Origin: QHWT01 sp046734675
GTDB taxonomy: Bacteria > Acidobacteriota > Vicinamibacteria > Vicinamibacterales > 2-12-FULL-66-21
NCBI GenBank assembly: GCA_046734675.1
Contig: JBKPRU010000319.1
Span: 1 to 24,986, forward strand
Direction: 5' to 3'
Length of the DNA stretch: 24,986 bases
Shown here: one piece after another, positions 17,217 to 23,364 of the stretch
Numbering within the stretch: the first letter of the stretch is position 1
Layout: each line of letters opens with the position of its first letter
The notes under the pieces: model-generated
Told to the model about the DNA's origin: nothing
Seen by the model: the letters and a program-made list of their open reading frames with translations, nothing else
The model's database searches: none
Translations under genes and position numbers: made by a program

Positions 17217-17776
17217 ACTGGCCGCTGATTTTTCTCGGCTGCTTCGTCGTCGGCTTCGTGCTGAGCGTGCTGTCGTTCGCGTTCGGCGTCGTCGACGCGC
17301 ACGTCCACTTTCCGTGGGAACACGCCCACCCCGCCGGCCTGCACGCCGAGCACGGGCCCGCCGGGCCGGTCAACTTCGCCACCATGACGGCGTTCCTGGC
17401 GTGGTTTGGCGGCACGGGCTACCTGCTTACGTCGCAGTTCCGGTGGCTCGCGCTGCCCGCGGTTGGCGTCTCGATCGTGCTCGGGTTCGTTGGCGCGGCG
17501 ATCGTGTTCTGGATCATGGCGCGCGTCCTGTGGTCGCCGTTCGAAAACATGCAGAGCGCGGACTACCACATGGTCGGCGTGCTCGGGCGTCTGAGCCAGC
17601 CGATTCGTGAAGGGGGCATCGGCGAGTTGATCTACTCGCGCAAGGGCGCGCGGCAATCCTGCGGTGCACGCAGCGCCGACGGCCGCGCCATCGAGAAAGG
17701 CACGGAAGTCGTCGTCACCGGATACGAGCGGGGCATCGCGTCGGTGAAGCGATGGGCGGATCTGGCGGAGCAATGA
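17213..17776 (+). CDS. NfeD-like membrane protein
   Basis: A 187-residue protein with three predicted membrane segments: residues ~4-26 (LIFLGCFVVGFVLSVLSFAF), ~59-78 (FATMTAFLAWFGGTGYLLT) and ~83-110 (VGVSIVLGFVGAAIVFWIMA). A His-rich loop (DAHVHFPWEHAHPAGLHAEH) lies between the first two. The C-terminal ~70 residues resemble the OB-fold of NfeD proteins: MVGVLGRLSQPIREGGIGEL and KGTEVVVTGYERGIASV. NfeD proteins are partners of flotillin-type SPFH proteins, and a flotillin gene lies 115 bp downstream. GGAGG 8 bases before the ATG gives a strong start, and the start overlaps the stop of the XRE gene. The family assignment rests on topology, the C-terminal fold pattern and gene context. Confidence 0.72.
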   Translation: MNWPLIFLGCFVVGFVLSVLSFAFGVVDAHVHFPWEHAHPAGLHAEHGPAGPVNFATMTAFLAWFGGTGYLLTSQFRWLALPAVGVSIVLGFVGAAIVFWIMARVLWSPFENMQSADYHMVGVLGRLSQPIREGGIGELIYSRKGARQSCGARSADGRAIEKGTEVVVTGYERGIASVKRWADLAEQ

Positions 17777-17799
17777 CCGCGTGACCGCGAACGCGCGGC

Positions 17800-17869
17800 C
17801 AGGCGGAGCACCAGCGAACGAGCGCAGCGAGTGAGCGTGTAGGGGGTCCGGCGGGGCAAAGCCCCCCGG
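17800..17869. repeat. REP-like intergenic repeat with GC hairpin
   Basis: GCGAACGAGCGCAGCGAGTG is an imperfect palindrome. It is followed by a hairpin CCGGCGGGGC-AAA-GCCCCCCGG (17848-17869), nine pairs with one bulged C. The plus strand continues with an A run, so on the minus strand this would read as T run then hairpin. It is not a terminator for the NfeD-like gene. It separates that gene from flotillin and may stabilise or attenuate the transcript. Confidence 0.5.
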
Positions 17870-17891
17870 TAAAGAAAAAAGTGAGGCCTGT

Positions 17892-19331
17892 ATGGGTTTC
17901 GAGACCGTGAGCGTGGGGTTTTGGGTTGTCGTCGGGCTGATGATTCTGGCGGTGGCGCTGCTCGGGTCTTTCCTCGCGTCGCTCTATCGCAAGGCAGGAC
18001 CGCATCAAGCGCTCATCGTCTACGGCTTCCGCGGGACGCGGGTCGTGAAGGGACACGGCACGGTGATCTTTCCGATGATCGAGTCCTCTCACGAGCTGTC
18101 GCTCGAGTTGATGTCGTTCGACGTCGCGCCGGTGCAGGACCTTTACACGAAACAGGGCGTGGCCGTCACCGTCGAGGCGGTCGCGCAGATCAAGGTGAAG
18201 TCCGACCTCGAGTCGATCCAGACCGCGGCGGAGCAGTTCCTGACCAAGACCTCGGCGCAGCGGGAAAGCCTGATTCGCCTGGTCATGGAAGGGCACCTGC
18301 GCGGCATCATCGGCCAGCTCACCGTCGAGCAGATCGTCAAGGAGCCGGAGATGGTCGCCGAGCGGATGCGCGGCACGTGCGCGGACGACATGAACAAGAT
18401 GGGCCTCGAGGTCGTGTCGTTCACGATCAAAGAAGTGAAGGACAAGAACGAGTACATCGTGAACATGGGGCGCCCCGATGTTGCGCGGATCAAGCGCGAC
18501 GCGGACGTCGCGGCGGCGGAAGCCGACCGTGACACGGCGATCAAGCGCGCCGACGCGACGCGCGCCGCGGCGATCGCCAAGGCGCAGGCGGACCAGGAGC
18601 GCGTGCTCGCCGAAACGCTCTCGCTCGCGAAGCAGGCCGAGGCGCAGCGTGACCTCGATATCAAGAAGGCGAACTACGTCGAGATTGTGAAGAAGCAGGA
18701 AGCGCAGGCCGACAAGGCCTACGAGATCCAGACCAACGTCATGCAGCAGCAGGTCGTTGCCGAGGCGGTGCGCGTGCAGCAGGTCGAGCGCGAGCAGCAG
18801 ATCAAGGTGCAGGAAGCGGAAATCACCCGCCGCGAGAAGGAGCTGATCGCGACCGTGCTGAAGCAGGCGGAGGTCGAGCGTCAGCGCATCGCTGTTCTCG
18901 CGGAAGCGGAGCGCAGCCGTCTCTCGATGGAAGCCGAGGGGCACGCCGCGGCGATCCGCATGAAGGGCGAAGCGGACGCGGACATCATCTTCAAGAAGGG
19001 GGACGCGGAAGCGCGCGCCATGAACGTCAAGGCGGAAGCGTTCCAGGAATACAACCAGGCGGCGGTCATCGACAAGCTGTTGTCGCAGCTGCCGGAGATC
19101 ATGCAGGCGATCGCGACCCCGCTCAACAAGGTCGACAAGATCACGGTCGTCTCGACCGGGAACGGCCACTCGAGCGGCGTGCACAAGATCACCAACGACA
19201 TGACCGAGATCGCGGCGCAGGTGCCGGCCCTGTTCGAAGCGCTGTCGGGGACGCCGATGGCGGACCTGCTGTCCAAGGTCCGCAAGATTGGCGAGAAGGC
19301 GCCGCGCAATGGCGAGCCTGCAGGGGTCTGA
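17892..19331 (+). CDS. Flotillin family protein
   Basis: A 479-residue SPFH/flotillin protein. An N-terminal membrane segment (residues ~9-30, GFWVVVGLMILAVALLGSFL) is followed by an SPFH domain (~35-205) that includes VVKGHGTVIFPMIESSHELS and DLYTKQGVAVTVEAVAQIKV. Next is a long Ala/Glu/Lys/Gln-rich coiled coil (~205-390), then a C-terminal flotillin segment (~395-460: DKLLSQLPEIMQAIATPLNK). Length and order match bacterial FloT/YuaG. Flotillins assemble into oligomers that scaffold membrane microdomains and affect fluidity and envelope stress responses. GTGAGG about 5 bases upstream may serve as ribosome site. It lies between the NfeD-like gene and PspA, a common association. Confidence 0.93.
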   Translation: MGFETVSVGFWVVVGLMILAVALLGSFLASLYRKAGPHQALIVYGFRGTRVVKGHGTVIFPMIESSHELSLELMSFDVAPVQDLYTKQGVAVTVEAVAQIKVKSDLESIQTAAEQFLTKTSAQRESLIRLVMEGHLRGIIGQLTVEQIVKEPEMVAERMRGTCADDMNKMGLEVVSFTIKEVKDKNEYIVNMGRPDVARIKRDADVAAAEADRDTAIKRADATRAAAIAKAQADQERVLAETLSLAKQAEAQRDLDIKKANYVEIVKKQEAQADKAYEIQTNVMQQQVVAEAVRVQQVEREQQIKVQEAEITRREKELIATVLKQAEVERQRIAVLAEAERSRLSMEAEGHAAAIRMKGEADADIIFKKGDAEARAMNVKAEAFQEYNQAAVIDKLLSQLPEIMQAIATPLNKVDKITVVSTGNGHSSGVHKITNDMTEIAAQVPALFEALSGTPMADLLSKVRKIGEKAPRNGEPAGV

Positions 19332-19340
19332 TCGCCCACT

Positions 19341-19369
19341 ACGGATACACACGGATGGACACGGATAGG
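19341..19369. repeat. Copy of the CACGGAT dispersed repeat
   Basis: ACGGATACACACGGATGG (19341-19358) matches 13298-13315 exactly, and the similarity continues as ACACGGATAGG. It sits in the 73-bp gap between flotillin and pspA. Confidence 0.75.
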
Positions 19370-19404
19370 AAACTGATCGCAAGCCAAGAACATCAGGAGC
19401 GCAC

Positions 19405-20073
19405 ATGGCAATTCTCGAACGCGTCGCCACGCTCGTTCGCGCGAACTTGAACGACCTCATCGATCGCGCGGAGGACCCGGAGAAGATGATCAAGCAGGTG
19501 ATCCTCGACATGGAGAATCAGCTGATGCAGGTCAAGACGCAGGTCGCGATCTCGATGGCCGATCAGCACCTGCTCCAGAAGAAGCAGTCCGAACACGAGG
19601 ACCGCGCGGCGGAGTGGATGAAGAAGGCCGAGCTCGCCGTCGACAAACAGCAGGACGACCTCGCGCGCGCCGCGCTCGAGCGATATCAGAGCTTCACGAA
19701 AATGGCCGAGACCTACGCGCGCCAGGCCGAGGACCAGAAGCAGCAGGTCGCTACGCTGCGCAAGGCGCTCGGCCAGCTCGAACAGAAGCTGTCCGAGGCG
19801 CGCGCGAAAAGCGATCTGCTGATCGCGCAGCACCGCCGGGCGCGCGCGCTTGGCACGGCGAACGACGCGCAACTCACCGTCGGCGGCGCCAGCGCCGTCG
19901 CCGGCTTCGAGCGGATGGAACGCAAGGTCCAGCAGAGCGAGGCCGTCAGTCAGGCCACCTCGACGCTCATCGCCATCGATGTGGACAGACGGTTCGAAGC
20001 GCTGCAGAAGGAGGACGAGGTCGGGCGGATGCTCGAGGCGCTCAAGGCGCGCCGTGCGGGCGGTCAGCCCTAG
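19405..20073 (+). CDS. pspA: PspA/IM30 family membrane-stress protein
   Basis: A 222-residue protein of the PspA/Vipp1 (ESCRT-III-like) family. The N-terminus MAILERVATLVRANLNDLID contains the amphipathic membrane-binding helix. EDPEKMIKQVILDMENQLMQ follows, and this stretch is diagnostic. The middle (residues ~50-150) is a continuous coiled coil. PspA proteins coat damaged inner membrane and preserve the proton motive force. AGGAGC lies 4 bases upstream of the ATG. No pspB, pspC or pspF is present; the XRE regulator and NfeD-flotillin genes upstream are the likely functional partners, as seen in other non-proteobacterial psp loci. Confidence 0.93.
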   Translation: MAILERVATLVRANLNDLIDRAEDPEKMIKQVILDMENQLMQVKTQVAISMADQHLLQKKQSEHEDRAAEWMKKAELAVDKQQDDLARAALERYQSFTKMAETYARQAEDQKQQVATLRKALGQLEQKLSEARAKSDLLIAQHRRARALGTANDAQLTVGGASAVAGFERMERKVQQSEAVSQATSTLIAIDVDRRFEALQKEDEVGRMLEALKARRAGGQP

Positions 20074-20118
20074 CCTCGATATGATGGAGACTTCGGTCGG
20101 TGAAAGGAAAGGAACGAC

Positions 20119-20688
20119 ATGACCAGCGGTGAGCACTACACGCCAGGTCCCGCCACCGGCGCGGAAGTCCGAAAGGACGGCGACAGGTGGACGCTCGTTT
20201 TGGTCCGCGATCTCCGCCACGCGCCTGCCAAGGTCTGGCAGGCGCTCACCGACCCCCAGCAGCTCCGCGAATGGGCGCCGTTCGACGCTGACCGAAGCCT
20301 CGGTCATCTCGGTCGCGTCACGCTCTCGACGGTCGGCGCTCCGCAGCCACACGTTTCGGAGACCGCGGTCACGCGGGCGGAGGCGCCGCGGGTGCTCGAA
20401 TTCAACTGGGGAGGCCAGGAGATCCGCTGGGAGCTCGAGCCCCTCGCGGGCGGCGGCACCCGGCTCACCCTTTCGCATAACATCGACCGCGGCTTCATTG
20501 CGATGGGGGCGGCGGGCTGGCACATCTGCCTCGACGTCCTCGATCGCTTCCTCGCCGGTCAGCCCATTGGACGTATGGTCGGCATGGACGTCATGAAGTT
20601 TGATGGCTGGCAACGATTGAACGCCGAATACGCGAAGCAATTCGGCGTCGAGGCGCACGGTTCGCCGAGCACTGCCGGGAAACACTGA
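20119..20688 (+). CDS. SRPBCC/AHSA1-type domain protein
   Basis: A 189-residue soluble protein with the START/Bet v1-like fold of the AHSA1 group (activator of Hsp90 ATPase homologue, PF08327). The pattern is typical: VRDLRHAPAKVWQALTDPQQ, then LREWAPFDADRSLG, VLEFNWGGQEIRWELEPLAG, GGTRLTLSHNIDRG and a C-terminal helix with GWHICLDVLDRFLAG. These proteins bind hydrophobic ligands in a cavity; the ligand is unknown. GGAAAGGAA lies 6-8 bases before the ATG. It lies 45 bp after pspA and may be part of the same transcript, though a link to membrane stress is only inferred. Confidence 0.85.
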   Translation: MTSGEHYTPGPATGAEVRKDGDRWTLVLVRDLRHAPAKVWQALTDPQQLREWAPFDADRSLGHLGRVTLSTVGAPQPHVSETAVTRAEAPRVLEFNWGGQEIRWELEPLAGGGTRLTLSHNIDRGFIAMGAAGWHICLDVLDRFLAGQPIGRMVGMDVMKFDGWQRLNAEYAKQFGVEAHGSPSTAGKH

Positions 20689-20725
20689 CGCCTCCGCAGG
20701 AAGCGTCGAATGGAAAGGCAATATA

Positions 20726-21142
20726 GTGAAGAAGAGCACCAGCCAGGAGCAGGACGCGCGTCCCTCTCAGCTCATCGACGCGCGGATCAAGGAGCTGGAC
20801 GACTGGCGCGGCACGACTCTCTCGCGCGTGCGCGCGTTGATCAAAGAGGCGGATCCCGCCGTCGTCGAGGAGTGGAAGTGGAGAGGGGTGCCGGTCTGGT
20901 CACATGACGGACTGATCTGCACTGGCGAAACCTACAAGGAAGTCGTGAAGGTGACCTTCTTCAAGGGCGCGCAGCTCGACGATCCCAAACGGCTCTTCAA
21001 CTCGAGCCTCGACGGCAACGCCAGGCGCGCGATAGACTTCCGCGAAGGGGACAAAGTGGATGCGGCTGCGTTCAAAGCGCTCATCCGTCAGGCAGTGGCG
21101 CTGAACAAAACCGGGCCGCGCAGCGCGAGTCGGGCTCGCTAG
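20726..21142 (+). CDS. DUF1801 (YdhG-like) domain protein
   Basis: A 138-residue soluble protein of the DUF1801 family (PF08818). The core runs LIDARIKELDDWRGTTLSRV, then RALIKEADPAVVEEWKWRGV, PVWSHDGLICTGETYKEVVK, VTFFKGAQLDDPKRLFNSSL and DGNARRAIDFREGDKVDAAA. The role of the family is not established; members bear a loose structural resemblance to SufE/frataxin-like folds, which I would not rely on. The start is GTG at 20726, with GGAAAGG 7 bases upstream. It is 37 bp after the SRPBCC gene, and DUF1801 and AHSA1 genes are often neighbours. Its stop is only 6 bp before the Cys-rich gene of the metal cluster. Confidence 0.83.
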   Translation: MKKSTSQEQDARPSQLIDARIKELDDWRGTTLSRVRALIKEADPAVVEEWKWRGVPVWSHDGLICTGETYKEVVKVTFFKGAQLDDPKRLFNSSLDGNARRAIDFREGDKVDAAAFKALIRQAVALNKTGPRSASRAR

Positions 21143-21148
21143 TTCGTA

Positions 21149-21550
21149 ATGCGCTTCGTTACGCGTCTCGCCGCCATCGTTGCCATGCTGACCGTGTCGG
21201 TCGGCAACCTCGCCGTGTGTGCGGGATGGCAGGCGACACCGGAAGCGCGGATGGCGTGCTGCATGAACGCCGCGAGCTGCCCGATGCACAAGCCGGAGCT
21301 GCATCGGCCCGGCTCGAAGCGCATCCTCAGGCAGGCGCAGGCGGACAGTTGCTGCGCCGCATCATCCGATCCGACGCAGTCCTCCGTCGCGGGTACGATG
21401 CCCGTCTTGACCCTCGCGACCGCGCTCCCGCCGCGGAGCGATCTCGTCGTCGCAGTCCCCACCCTGGCGCTGCAGCAGTGGCGCGCGCTCGTTCCGCTGC
21501 CTGCGTCGCCCATTCCGAAACACATCCTCCTCTCCGTCCTCCTGGTTTAG
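21149..21550 (+). CDS. Cys-rich secreted protein of the metal-handling cluster
   Basis: A 133-residue protein of no family I can name. An N-terminal signal peptide or anchor (residues 1-25, FVTRLAAIVAMLTVSVGNLA) is followed by a short Cys/His/Met-rich segment: ACCMNAASCPMHKPELH (Cys37, Cys38, Cys44, His47, His52), then SCC at Cys68-Cys69. The rest is a hydrophobic-rich tail ending PKHILLSVLLV. The spacing CC-x5-CPMH looks suited to a soft metal such as mercury or copper. Similar small CC...CPM(H) proteins occur beside copper and mercury genes. It is the first gene of the run that includes the MerT-like and MerP-like selenoprotein candidates, 80 bp upstream of the former. No clear ribosome site precedes ATG 21149; it may be translationally coupled to the DUF1801 gene. 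Confidence 0.7.
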   Translation: MRFVTRLAAIVAMLTVSVGNLAVCAGWQATPEARMACCMNAASCPMHKPELHRPGSKRILRQAQADSCCAASSDPTQSSVAGTMPVLTLATALPPRSDLVVAVPTLALQQWRALVPLPASPIPKHILLSVLLV

Positions 21551-21630
21551 CGGACGCACTCGTCGTGTCTCTGCCGGTGACTCGTTCCGGGTCAGCGTGC
21601 TTTGGTGTTCGTTTCGCAGTGAGGAGACAC

Positions 21631-22005
21631 ATGCGTCGAGAGCGTCTGAGTGCCGTCGTCGCCCTGACCAGCGCGATGACGACACTCGTCTGTTGAGCGT
21701 TTCCGATTCTGTTCGTGACCCTAGGTCTAGGGTCCGTCATGGCGGCGCTCATCGAGACCGCTCCCTGGATCGTTGCCCTGGAGCGGCATCGACTGGTGTT
21801 GTTCTGCGCCTCGGGAGGGATCCTCGCGCTGAACTACTGGATGGTGGTCGTGCGCCCGCGACACTGTGCGCCGGGCGAGCTGTGTCACATCGATAGTCCG
21901 TTCATGCGATTGAATCGGCGGCTGTACTGGATATCGCTGGCGCTCTTCGCAGTGGCGCTGATGGTCACGTACGGCAGCTTGCTGGTGTTGCGATGGATGT
22001 ACTGA
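21631..22005 (+). CDS. merT: MerT-like transporter, candidate selenoprotein (Sec22)
   Basis: Read through one in-frame TGA at 21694-21696, this gives a 124-residue inner-membrane protein with MerT organisation. Helix 1 carries the vicinal pair at residues 21-22, TTLVC-[Sec]-AFPILF, where MerT has Cys-Cys. Helix 2 is LVLFCASGGILALNYWMVVV. A cytoplasmic loop holds Cys79 and Cys85 in CAPGELC (CKPGEVC in Tn501 MerT, from memory). Helix 3 is LYWISLALFAVALMVTYG. Length is close to MerT (116 residues). The ATG at 21631 has GAGGAG 5 bases upstream; in-frame starts after the TGA have no ribosome site and would lose helix 1. A SECIS-like hairpin lies at 21717-21734. MerT accepts Hg(II) from MerP and passes it to the cytoplasm; here one cysteine of the first site would be selenocysteine. 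The 3' end overlaps the next gene by 13 bp. Confidence 0.88.
21717..21734 (+). promoter_or_regulatory. Candidate bacterial SECIS element of the MerT-like gene
   Basis: GACCCTA (21717-21723) and TAGGGTC (21728-21734) form a perfect 7-bp stem with loop GGTC. Opening the last A-T pair gives loop AGGTCT, identical to the apical loop of the E. coli fdhF SECIS as I recall it. The loop starts 27 nt after the TGA, within the ~16-37 nt range of bacterial SECIS elements, and has G in its first two positions as SelB binding needs. Confidence 0.82.
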
Positions 22006-22883
22006 TTCGACGATTCCTGCGGGTCGTTGCGATGGTATTGATGCTCGCGATGTCACGGGAGCACGCCGTGTATGCGTCCGGCCACGGCCCTGTCTTTGGC
22101 GCCGCCACACCGACACTCGGCAAAGGAGGATGGTCGTTCGATCAAGCGTGGATGGGCCAGGTGATGGACGGCACTGCCGATACGAGCGCACTCCTGCGCA
22201 GCATGATCAGTCTCGGCATCACGGAGAAGCTCCAGATCTCCGCTTCTCTTCCGATCCCGCTCAGCGACGCGAATGCGATGCCGTCGGGACGCATGATGGC
22301 CATGATGTCTGGCGATCCTGACTTCGAGTCACTTCTGGCGTGGCGCTTTCAGACGCGACCGGTCGGTGAAGGGGCGCGATTCGAGACGACCGCGTATGTC
22401 GGCGGACTCGTGCCGATGGACTCGAAGCGCGCCGGCATTCCCAGCTCGCCGGCCGGACTTCTTGCGCTGAGCAGCGGCTACGCGTCGCGCTCGCACTACT
22501 TCTGGGCAGGAGCGAGCTACGTGCATCACGCAGAGCGTGGCGGTGATCGGCTTGGGTCGGTGACCTCGTTCAGTCTGGTGTACGGCTATCGTCCGGCGGC
22601 GTGGCGGAAGGATTATCCGAAACCTGATCTTCGCTTCTTCGTCGAAGCGATCGGCGACGTCACCGGCGCGACGCTTCACGGCGGCCAGGTGGAAGCAAGT
22701 ACCGGCGGCCGCGTCGCGCTCGTTGGTCCGACGATGCTGCTTTTATACAAGGCGTACGCTCTCGAGGGCGGCGTGTTGCTGCCCGTCTACCAGCGCAACA
22801 ATGCCATGCAGCCCGAGGAGCGCTTCCGCTTCGCCGTGAACTTCACGTACTTCTTCTGGCCCGCGAAGGGCAAGGCACACTGA
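21993..22883 (+). CDS. Putative outer-membrane beta-barrel protein of the metal cluster
   Basis: A 296-residue exported protein. A signal peptide (residues ~1-29, MDVLIRRFLRVVAMVLMLAM and on to YASG) precedes a segment GPVFGAATPTLGKGGWSFDQ. Alternating amphipathic stretches follow: ISLGITEKLQISASLPIPL, ARFETTAYVGGLVPMDSK, HYFWAGASYVHHAERGGD and SVTSFSLVYGYRPAAW. The C-terminus FRFAVNFTYFFW is rich in aromatics, as outer-membrane barrels are. It resembles the broad outer-membrane 'transporter' family found near metal and phenol genes, but I cannot name a specific family. A Met-rich loop, MPSGRMMAMMSGDPDF, may bind soft metal. The start overlaps the MerT-like gene by 13 bp, and the stop is 2 bp before the MerP-like ATG, so all three are surely co-translated. 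Confidence 0.72.
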   Translation: MDVLIRRFLRVVAMVLMLAMSREHAVYASGHGPVFGAATPTLGKGGWSFDQAWMGQVMDGTADTSALLRSMISLGITEKLQISASLPIPLSDANAMPSGRMMAMMSGDPDFESLLAWRFQTRPVGEGARFETTAYVGGLVPMDSKRAGIPSSPAGLLALSSGYASRSHYFWAGASYVHHAERGGDRLGSVTSFSLVYGYRPAAWRKDYPKPDLRFFVEAIGDVTGATLHGGQVEASTGGRVALVGPTMLLLYKAYALEGGVLLPVYQRNNAMQPEERFRFAVNFTYFFWPAKGKAH

Positions 22884-22885
22884 CC

Positions 22886-23356
22886 ATGAACCTGATCATT
22901 CGAACTGCGACTGCGCTGTCGATGCTCCTGCTGCTCCCGTCGCTCGCCTCGGCGGAACTGAGGAGAGTACAGCTGAACGTGCTTGGAATGGATTGAACGT
23001 TCTGCGCCCACGCCGTGAGCGTGGCCCTCAAGAAGGTTGACGGTGTCGAGTCCGTCGACGTGTCCCTCGAGAAGGCGAGTGCAGACATTCGACTGAAGCC
23101 GGGCAACACGATCACGTTGGCGGAGCTGCGACGGATCGTTCGCCAGTCCGGTTACCCGACCAAAGATGCGCGGATCGATGCGCGCGGTGCAGTCGTGGAG
23201 CGCGACGGGAAGCCCGCGCTGGATCTTCAGAACGGATCGTTTTTAGAGCTCGCCGCCACGCCGTCCTGGTTGAGGACGGACGTGGCGCAGGTGACGGGGG
23301 TCTCGCGGATCGTCGACAAAGACCGAGACGTCCTGACGATCACCGGCCCGAAATGA
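22886..23356 (+). CDS. merP: MerP-like HMA protein, candidate selenoprotein (Sec37)
   Basis: Read through one in-frame TGA at 22994-22996, this is a 156-residue periplasmic protein. Residues 1-23 are a signal peptide (MNLIIRTATALSMLLLLPSL, then ASA before the mature Glu). Residues ~25-95 are a heavy-metal-associated domain: VQLNVLGMD-[Sec]-TFCAHAV, ALKKVDGVESVDVSLEKASA and LAELRRIVRQSGYP. The conserved GMxCxxC metal site thus becomes GMD-Sec-TF-Cys40. Residues ~96-156 are an extension absent from ordinary MerP (RGAVVERDGKPALDLQNGSF; VSRIVDKDRDVLTITG), predicted beta-rich and unrecognised. A SECIS-like hairpin follows the TGA. Starting after the TGA (GTG 23015) would remove the signal peptide and metal site. 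The ATG lies 2 bp after the preceding stop. MerP collects Hg(II) in the periplasm for MerT; other soft metals are possible. Confidence 0.88.
23006..23026 (+). promoter_or_regulatory. Candidate bacterial SECIS element of the MerP-like gene
   Basis: CCACGC (23008-23013) and GCGTGG (23019-23024) form a 6-bp stem with loop CGTGA; below a C-C mismatch, G23006 can pair with C23026, and TTCT/AGAA (23000-23003/23030-23033) may extend it. The loop begins 17 nt after the TGA end and contains GT at its second and third positions, in line with bacterial SECIS rules. It is weaker than the MerT hairpin. Confidence 0.62.
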
Positions 23357-23364
23357 GGGCCACC

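Noticed and set aside
17715..19511. A ~600-codon open frame on the minus strand with LRL/DL-rich repeats.
   Set aside because: It is the complement of the coiled-coil region of flotillin; its apparent repeats mirror the Ala/Glu/Lys-rich coiled coil.
21631..22005. The in-frame TGA as a simple nonsense mutation (pseudogene).
   Set aside because: There is a single TGA, exactly at a conserved Cys; the rest of the gene is intact, the ribosome site is strong, a SECIS-like hairpin follows, and the same situation is repeated in the MerP-like gene.
21715..22005. A shorter MerT-like protein starting at the GTG at 21715.
   Set aside because: No ribosome site, and the first membrane helix with the metal-binding pair would be lost. 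The strong GAGGAG belongs to ATG 21631.
21694..22996. TGA read as tryptophan or as part of an altered genetic code.
   Set aside because: TGA ends several neighbouring genes here (for example at 7906-7908 and 13290-13292), and the conserved residue at both sites is Cys, not Trp.
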